NCBI RefSeq assembly: GCF_009766005.1 | Contig: NZ_LMUK01000043.1 | Span: forward strand, 460,176-514,561 | DNA length: 54,386 nt | Source: Bradyrhizobium sp. S69 | GTDB taxonomy: Bacteria > Pseudomonadota > Alphaproteobacteria > Rhizobiales > Xanthobacteraceae | Reading direction: 5' to 3' | Shown: positions 49,142-54,386 of the stretch, piece by piece | Numbering within the stretch: position 1 is the stretch's first letter | Layout of the letters: each line of letters starts with the position of its first letter | Position numbers and translations under genes: made by a program | Notes under the pieces: model-generated | What the model saw: the letters and a program-made list of their open reading frames with translations, nothing else | Database searches by the model: none | Told to the model about the DNA's origin: nothing

Positions 49142-51544
49142 ATGTTGAAAATCTACAATTGCATCGCTCACGAACACGATTTGAGGCTGGTCGGCCTTGC
49201 CGCATTCATTTGCGTGCTGGCTTCGTTGACCGCGATCAACCTGCTCCGGCACGCCCGTAAATCGACCGGCAATATGAGAATGCTGTGGCTTACCGTCTCG
49301 GCGATCTCGACCGGCTTCGGCATCTGGGCGACCCACTTCGTCGCGATGCTGGCATTCACGCCGGGAATTCCGAGCGGTTATAATATCGGCCTGACCGTCC
49401 TGTCGCTGGTCGCCGCCATTCTCTTGACCGGCGTCGGACTGTACGCTTCGCTGATTCCGAACTGGCGCCACGGCCCTTGGGTCGGGGGCGCCATCGTCGC
49501 CGGCGGCATCGCCGCAATGCACTATACCGGCATGTCGGCCTTCGAAGTCGCCGGCATCGAAATCTGGGACCCGACGCTGGTCGCGGCGTCGATCGTGATC
49601 GGCGCGGTGCTGGGTGCGATCGCACTTCCGGTCGGCCTTCACGGCGACGAAGAGAAGTGGAAGGTCGGCGGCGCCGTTCTGCTGACGCTTGCGATCTGCA
49701 GCCATCACTTTACGGCTATGGGCGCGGTGTCGATCATTCCCGATGCGGCCATCGAGGTTCCGGCATCGACGCTGCCCAGCGCAGTGCTGGCGCTGGCCAT
49801 TGCGCTCTCGAGCTTTGTGATTATCGGACTGGCATTGGCCGCCGTCGTGCTCGACATCCGCGACGTGCGCCGCTCGGAACTCGAGGTCGACCGCATGCGC
49901 GACCTCGCCGACGCCTCGGTCGAGGGACTTCTGGTGTGCGACGGCGAGACCATCGTTTCCGTCAACACCAGTTTTGCCCATCTGGCCGGAGTGCCCGCCT
50001 CCAGTCTCGTCGGCGCCGGGCTCGAACGCTGCTTCCCGGACAAGATTGCACGGGCCAAGCTGCTGGCCGGATCGAACCAACCGGTTGAAACCAGCCTGCG
50101 CCATCGCGACGGTTCGGCGACGCCCGTCGAACTGCTGTTGCGGCCGATCGTCTTTGCCGGACGGCCTCACCATGTGGTCGCGGTGCGCGACTTGCAGGCG
50201 CGCAAGGAAGCCGAGCAGCATATCCATTACCTCGCGCATCACGACGCGCTGACATCGCTTCCCAATCGCAGCTACTTCAACGCCCGCGTCGATCAGGAAA
50301 TCGCCAGCCTGACCGGCGGCGAAAGCCTCGCCATGCTCTGTCTCGACCTCGACCGCTTCAAGGAAGTCAACGACCTGTTCGGCCACGCCGCCGGAGATAC
50401 AGTGCTACAGACGGTGGCTTCGCGCGTCACCGCTGTGCTCGGCGAGCGTCAGATCATGGCGCGGCTGGGCGGCGACGAGTTCGCCATCCTGATGCCCGGG
50501 GTAAGGAATCCGGAGGCCGCGGGCCGGTTTGCCGAGACCATCCTGGAAGCCCTGCGCGAGACCAGCGATAAGCCGGAGACCAACAGCATTTCGACCAGCA
50601 TCGGGATCGCGATCTGTCCCGATGACGCCACGGATCGCGAGTCCCTGCTCAGTCACGCCGACACCGCGCTCTATCGCGCCAAGACCGACGGCCGCAACAC
50701 CTATCGCTTCTTCGAAGCGGCGATGGGCGCCGTGGTCCGCGAACGCCGGATGCTGGAGCATGATTTGCGCATGGCGATCGCGCGCAACGAGCTGCGGCTG
50801 GTGTATCAGCCGCAGACAGGCGTGCAGGACGAGGTCATGACCGGCTTCGAAGCGCTGTTGCGCTGGAAGCATCCGTCCCGTGGCGAGATTTCGCCGGCGG
50901 TCTTCATTCCGATTGCCGAGGAGAGCGGCACGATCCTGGAGATCGGCGATTGGGTCATCAAGACGGCCTGCCGCGAGGCGGCGACGTGGGAACAGCCGCT
51001 GACGGTGGCCGTCAATGTCTCGGCGGTGCAGCTTTACAATCCCGATTTCGTCCAGCAACTGCATCAAACCCTGCTCGACACCGGACTTTCACCGCGACGC
51101 CTCGAAATCGAGATCACGGAAACCGCGCTGGTGCGCGATTTCAATCGCGCGCTGACGACCTTGCGGCTGATCAAGGCGCTCGGCGTCCGCATCGCGATGG
51201 ATGATTTTGGCACCGGCTATTCGTCGCTGTCGAACTTGCGGGCATTTCCGTTCGACAAGATCAAGATCGACGGCTCGTTCATCAAGTCGGTCAATTCCAA
51301 CGAGCAGGCCGCGACCATCGTCCGCGCGGTGCTGGGGCTTGGTCGCGGGCTTGGGCTGCCGGTGCTGGCCGAAGGCGTCGAGACCGACGCCGAACTGCAG
51401 TTCCTGCGCGACGAGCTTTGCGATGAAGTGCAGGGCTATCTATTGGGGCGCCCCGCGGCGATCGGCCAGTTCCGCCATCTCACCCATGGCGAAGTTGTTA
51501 TCGACGACGCCGTTGCAGCCGCGCCCCGGGCCAAAACCGCCTGA
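49142..51544 (+). CDS. MHYT-PAS-GGDEF-EAL cyclic-di-GMP signalling protein
   Basis: The 800-residue membrane protein begins with a seven-helix MHYT sensor (about residues 1-240) with three repeats, WATHFVAML, AMHYTGMSA and SHHFTAMGA, proposed to bind copper and sense a gas. It is followed by a PAS domain (about 255-365), a GGDEF diguanylate cyclase (LGGDEF at 442-447, intact) and an EAL phosphodiesterase (E570-A571-L572, with DDFGTGYSSLSNL and ITETALVRDF). The inhibitory RxxD site five residues before GGDEF is missing. Both catalytic halves look active. It stands alone with its own promoter region. Start ATG 49142. Confidence 0.93.
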   Translation: MLKIYNCIAHEHDLRLVGLAAFICVLASLTAINLLRHARKSTGNMRMLWLTVSAISTGFGIWATHFVAMLAFTPGIPSGYNIGLTVLSLVAAILLTGVGLYASLIPNWRHGPWVGGAIVAGGIAAMHYTGMSAFEVAGIEIWDPTLVAASIVIGAVLGAIALPVGLHGDEEKWKVGGAVLLTLAICSHHFTAMGAVSIIPDAAIEVPASTLPSAVLALAIALSSFVIIGLALAAVVLDIRDVRRSELEVDRMRDLADASVEGLLVCDGETIVSVNTSFAHLAGVPASSLVGAGLERCFPDKIARAKLLAGSNQPVETSLRHRDGSATPVELLLRPIVFAGRPHHVVAVRDLQARKEAEQHIHYLAHHDALTSLPNRSYFNARVDQEIASLTGGESLAMLCLDLDRFKEVNDLFGHAAGDTVLQTVASRVTAVLGERQIMARLGGDEFAILMPGVRNPEAAGRFAETILEALRETSDKPETNSISTSIGIAICPDDATDRESLLSHADTALYRAKTDGRNTYRFFEAAMGAVVRERRMLEHDLRMAIARNELRLVYQPQTGVQDEVMTGFEALLRWKHPSRGEISPAVFIPIAEESGTILEIGDWVIKTACREAATWEQPLTVAVNVSAVQLYNPDFVQQLHQTLLDTGLSPRRLEIEITETALVRDFNRALTTLRLIKALGVRIAMDDFGTGYSSLSNLRAFPFDKIKIDGSFIKSVNSNEQAATIVRAVLGLGRGLGLPVLAEGVETDAELQFLRDELCDEVQGYLLGRPAAIGQFRHLTHGEVVIDDAVAAAPRAKTA

Positions 51545-51561
51545 GACCTCACAAGCACCCA

Positions 51562-51670
51562 CGTCATCCTGAGGTGCGAGCACTTGCGAGCCTCGAAGGA
51601 TGGCTGCAAGCACCGTGCTGAACACCATCCTTCGAGGCGCGCCAAAGATGGCGCGCACCTCAGGATGACG
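51562..51670. repeat. 109-bp palindromic intergenic element
   Basis: The ends CGTCATCCTGAGGTGCG and CGCACCTCAGGATGACG are perfect 17-base inverted repeats, with the inner hairpin CCTCGAAGGATGG (51591-51603) / CCATCCTTCGAGG (51625-51637). A second, decayed copy of the CTCGAAGGATGG part lies near 51741-51780. It fills the space between the MHYT gene and the spermidine-synthase-like gene and probably ends both transcripts. Confidence 0.8.
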
Positions 51671-51817
51671 TCGGTGATTGCTTCACAGCCTCTGAGGAGC
51701 GCGCATTCCCGGCAGCGCGTTAGCGCTGTCCGGTGCGCGCGTCTCGAAGGATGGCGTTCTGGCGCCATGGTTCGAGACGGCGCCGAAGAAGCGCCTCCTC
51801 ACCATGAGGCCTCGCTT

Positions 51818-54109
51818 TTATTCGCCGTCGCGCAGCCGCCGGTAGACCGCGCCGAGCACGTTGGAATAGTCGTCGGTCCAGACCCGCTGGTTGGTGTCGG
51901 CATCGGTCTCTTCCCAGACCTTCGAGGCCGCCAATTCGCCGACGTCAGCTTCCGCGCGGGCCGAGACCACGACGTCGGTGGCAAAGATATATTCGCTATC
52001 CCGGTTGGAATCCTCGTCGTAGACCCAGCTCTTCATGCCGTTGGCGTCCGCGATGCTGACCACCACGCTTTCGAGTTCGAGATGCCGGTTCGAAACGTGC
52101 ATCACGACCACGCCCTGCGGGGCCAGCTTGTCCTTGTAGATCTTCATCGCCTCCTGGGTGGCGAGATGGATCGGGATCGCATCCGAGGAATAGGCATCGA
52201 CGATGATCATGTCATAGATGCCGTCGGGCTCGCGCGCGAAGGTCAGCCGCGCGTCACCCATCACCGGCTTTAAGCCCGGCTCACAGTTCTTGATATAGGT
52301 GAAATATTTGGGGTCGCTTGCGGTATCTACCATCGACTGGTCGATCTCGAAGAACTTCCAGCTCTCGCCCGGCTGCGAGGCGCAGGCCAACGTGCCGGAG
52401 CCGAGGCCGATCACCGCGACCCGAAGCGGCGCGCCCTTGCGCTTGCGGATCGCCGTGATCGCCCGGCCGATGCCGCCGTCCTTGTGATAATAGGAAATCG
52501 GCTCCGGGCGGCCGGTCAGCGGCGTACCGTCGTCGTTCTGGAACTTCTCGGCGCCATGGATCGTGGTGCCGTGCATCAGCACATGATATTGACCGTGCGG
52601 CGTCACCACGATCTTGTGCACGCCGAAGAAGCTGCGCACGGTCTCGACCCGCCCGTCGTCGGACGGGTAGGCGCGGATCAGCACCAGTGCCACCGCGACG
52701 GTGGCAAAGATCTTCCAGCGATTGGCGTTGATGCCGAGCGCCAGCAAGGCCGACAGCACGCCGACCGCGCCGATCATCCAGAGCCGATAGTCGACCAGCC
52801 AGCCCACGAGGGTGCCGCTATCGATCCAGGACGGGGCCAGCAGGGCCGCCGCGAGCACGGCCAAAAACGGCCAGTACCACAGGCTCCAGCGCGGCAGGCG
52901 CTCATCGCCGCCCGGCGGACGGCACAGCGCGGCCAGCGCCAAAAGGATCGGATATTCCGCGATCCATGAGAATGTGAAGGGCGCGATCAGGCCCGCGAAC
53001 AGCCCGCCGAGCATGCCACCGAACGACAGCGCGACGTAGAAGCCGGTGAGATATTTCGCGGCCGGCCGGGTGCGCGCCAATTCGCCGTGGCAGGCCATCG
53101 CGATGATGAAGAAGGCCAGCAAGTGACCGCCCAGCAAGAGCAGCAAATTCTGTTCGCCCCCGATCGCGAGCAGCACGATCACGCCCGCGATGGCCAGCGG
53201 CTGGGCCAGCAACATCCAGCGGTGCGGCAGCAGCGGGCGGGACTGGAACACCAGCACCCAGGTCAACAGATAAAGCGACAGCGGCAGCACCCACAATAGC
53301 GGCGCGGCGGCGACGTCGGTGGAGATATGCGCGGTGACCGCGATCAGCAGGCCCGACGGTACTGCGGCGAGGAAAATCCAGCGCGCGCGCAGGGTCCAGC
53401 TTGGCGCCGGGGCATCGTCGGGCCCGGCCAGCACATCCACCGCCGCATTGGCCGGCGATCGCAGCAGCAGCACGCCGCAGGTCGCGATCAGGACGATCAA
53501 CAGGCCATAGCCGCCGGTCCAGATCAGGTTCTGCGTGCGCAGCGTGAACATCGGCTCCAGCAGCACCGGATAGGACAACAGCGCCAGGAAGCTGCCGATA
53601 TTCGACGACGCGTAGAGGAAGTAAGGGTCGGGACCGTCGGGATGGCCGGTGCGGACGAACCAGGCCTGCAGCATCGGGTTGTTGGCGGCGAGCGCGAAGA
53701 ACGGCAGCCCGATCGAGACCGCAAACAGGCCGAGCAGCCAGAACGCATAGCCCGACGACGGCGGCTCGCCCCAGCCGCTCGCGATCGACAGCGGCAGCGT
53801 CAGCAACGCGACCACGAGCAGCACCAGATGCACCACGACTGGAATCATGCGGTTTTTGAGCTGCATCAAAAAGTGCGCATAGGCATAACCGCCGAGCAGC
53901 AGCGACTGGAAGAAGACCATTGCCACCGACCACACCGCCGGCGAGCCACCAAGCCGCGGCAGCACCATTTTGGTAAAGAGCGGCTGCACCGAGAACAGTA
54001 ACAGCGCGCTGACAAAGATCGCCGCGGTGTAGACCACCAGCAGCAGCCGGTTGCGCGACGCCGACGGCTGGCCGGCGACCGCGGCGGCAGGCGTATCAAA
54101 TGAAGTCAT
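51818..54109 (-). CDS. membrane protein with spermidine-synthase-like C-terminal domain
   Basis: The 763-residue protein starts at ATG 54109 (GGAGC upstream). The first roughly 500 residues hold twelve or more membrane helices in an MFS-like layout (AAIFVSALLLFSVQPLFTKMVLPRLGGSPAVW, then LALLSYPVLLEP). The last roughly 240 residues form a spermidine-synthase/methyltransferase-like Rossmann domain: RVAVIGLGSGTLACAS, WKFFEID, GDARLTF and YDMIIVDAYSSDAIPIHL. The aminopropyl-transfer Asp in DAYS is kept, but proof of activity is lacking. Such fused proteins are widespread in Proteobacteria, with unclear roles in polyamine synthesis or methyl transfer. Confidence 0.85.
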   Translation of the reverse strand: MTSFDTPAAAVAGQPSASRNRLLLVVYTAAIFVSALLLFSVQPLFTKMVLPRLGGSPAVWSVAMVFFQSLLLGGYAYAHFLMQLKNRMIPVVVHLVLLVVALLTLPLSIASGWGEPPSSGYAFWLLGLFAVSIGLPFFALAANNPMLQAWFVRTGHPDGPDPYFLYASSNIGSFLALLSYPVLLEPMFTLRTQNLIWTGGYGLLIVLIATCGVLLLRSPANAAVDVLAGPDDAPAPSWTLRARWIFLAAVPSGLLIAVTAHISTDVAAAPLLWVLPLSLYLLTWVLVFQSRPLLPHRWMLLAQPLAIAGVIVLLAIGGEQNLLLLLGGHLLAFFIIAMACHGELARTRPAAKYLTGFYVALSFGGMLGGLFAGLIAPFTFSWIAEYPILLALAALCRPPGGDERLPRWSLWYWPFLAVLAAALLAPSWIDSGTLVGWLVDYRLWMIGAVGVLSALLALGINANRWKIFATVAVALVLIRAYPSDDGRVETVRSFFGVHKIVVTPHGQYHVLMHGTTIHGAEKFQNDDGTPLTGRPEPISYYHKDGGIGRAITAIRKRKGAPLRVAVIGLGSGTLACASQPGESWKFFEIDQSMVDTASDPKYFTYIKNCEPGLKPVMGDARLTFAREPDGIYDMIIVDAYSSDAIPIHLATQEAMKIYKDKLAPQGVVVMHVSNRHLELESVVVSIADANGMKSWVYDEDSNRDSEYIFATDVVVSARAEADVGELAASKVWEETDADTNQRVWTDDYSNVLGAVYRRLRDGE

Positions 54110-54280
54110 GAAAGCTCCGGCGTGGACCCGGCTGGCGCCGGTGGCGGGATTCCGGCGCAAGGCGGGCCGGGAACGGCAATGGATCATATCGCACCGTCGC
54201 GGGCAATGCGGGGCGAACCGCCCGGCGTATCACTTTATCGCTGTGCGGGCGGGCGCGTGTTCGGTAGAAACACACTGTCG

Positions 54281-54298
54281 TCCCGGCGAACGCCGGGA
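54281..54298. repeat. short palindrome near window end
   Basis: TCCCGGCG AA CGCCGGGA within GTCGTCCCGGCGAACGCCGG is a small hairpin of a common repeat type in this bacterial group. The rest of 54110-54386 shows no gene I can support. Confidence 0.5.
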
Positions 54299-54386
54299 CC
54301 CATATGTGGACGGCCCCCGTGCCACAAGAGTTTTTTTCAGGGTCTGATCGGATCGCTTGCATCCATATGTCCGGCCTGTTGATGCG

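Overview
The window looks like chromosomal DNA from a GC-rich alphaproteobacterium of the Bradyrhizobium/Rhodopseudomonas group (Nitrobacteraceae). The grounds are the high G+C, the gene content (OpgC, a DUF2336 protein, hydantoinase/oxoprolinase genes, TRAP and ABC importers for small organic acids and amides, an MHYT-GGDEF-EAL protein) and several families of palindromic intergenic repeats of the kind common in that group. No rRNA, tRNA, CRISPR array, phage or complete insertion sequence was seen. The assignment is by pattern recognition, not by database search.

Layout. (1) 192-8098: a CitE-like lyase and an acyl-CoA synthetase on the minus strand, divergent from hyuA-hyuB-type ATP-dependent hydrolase/carboxylase genes followed by a Liv-type binding protein; a sigma-54-like promoter lies before hyuA. 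(2) 8156-16263: a large AsmA protein, a cytochrome P450 divergent from a TetR regulator with a clear inverted-repeat operator between them, a small protein of three near-identical 62-residue repeats, and an MFS carrier. (3) 16665-20771: OpgC, whose end overlaps a TRAP transporter operon (dctM, dctQ, dctP) on the other strand. (4) 21187-27915: an amide/amino-acid module consisting of a binding protein, a fused permease-ATPase, an acetamidase/formamidase, an AraC regulator fused to a second acetamidase/formamidase, and RidA; a near-consensus sigma-54 promoter precedes the fusion gene. (5) 28271-38908: a secreted alpha/beta hydrolase, an FAD-linked oxidase, a thioesterase, a tiny DUF1328 membrane protein, UvrD helicase, an MFS carrier and a divergent SDR/LysR pair. 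(6) 39047-45000: a winged-helix/TPR regulator, a Tat-exported hydrolase with a cytochrome P460, a DUF2336 protein, and a broken hicA toxin gene with an expanded 12-bp repeat next to an intact but short hicB. (7) 45152-54109: an ABC-2 exporter, small exported proteins, an L,D-transpeptidase, an MHYT-GGDEF-EAL cyclic-di-GMP protein and a membrane-anchored spermidine-synthase-like protein.

How it fits together. Much of the window is nitrogen and carbon scavenging: amide and amino-acid import, amide hydrolysis, a hydantoinase-like system, and two sigma-54-type promoter sites that suggest nitrogen control. The most unusual object is the AraC-acetamidase fusion (25156-27495), which joins a DNA-binding regulator to an apparently intact enzyme domain paralogous to the enzyme encoded just upstream. 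A second theme is short, mostly in-frame tandem duplications with 12-, 15-, 18- and 21-bp periods at unrelated loci.
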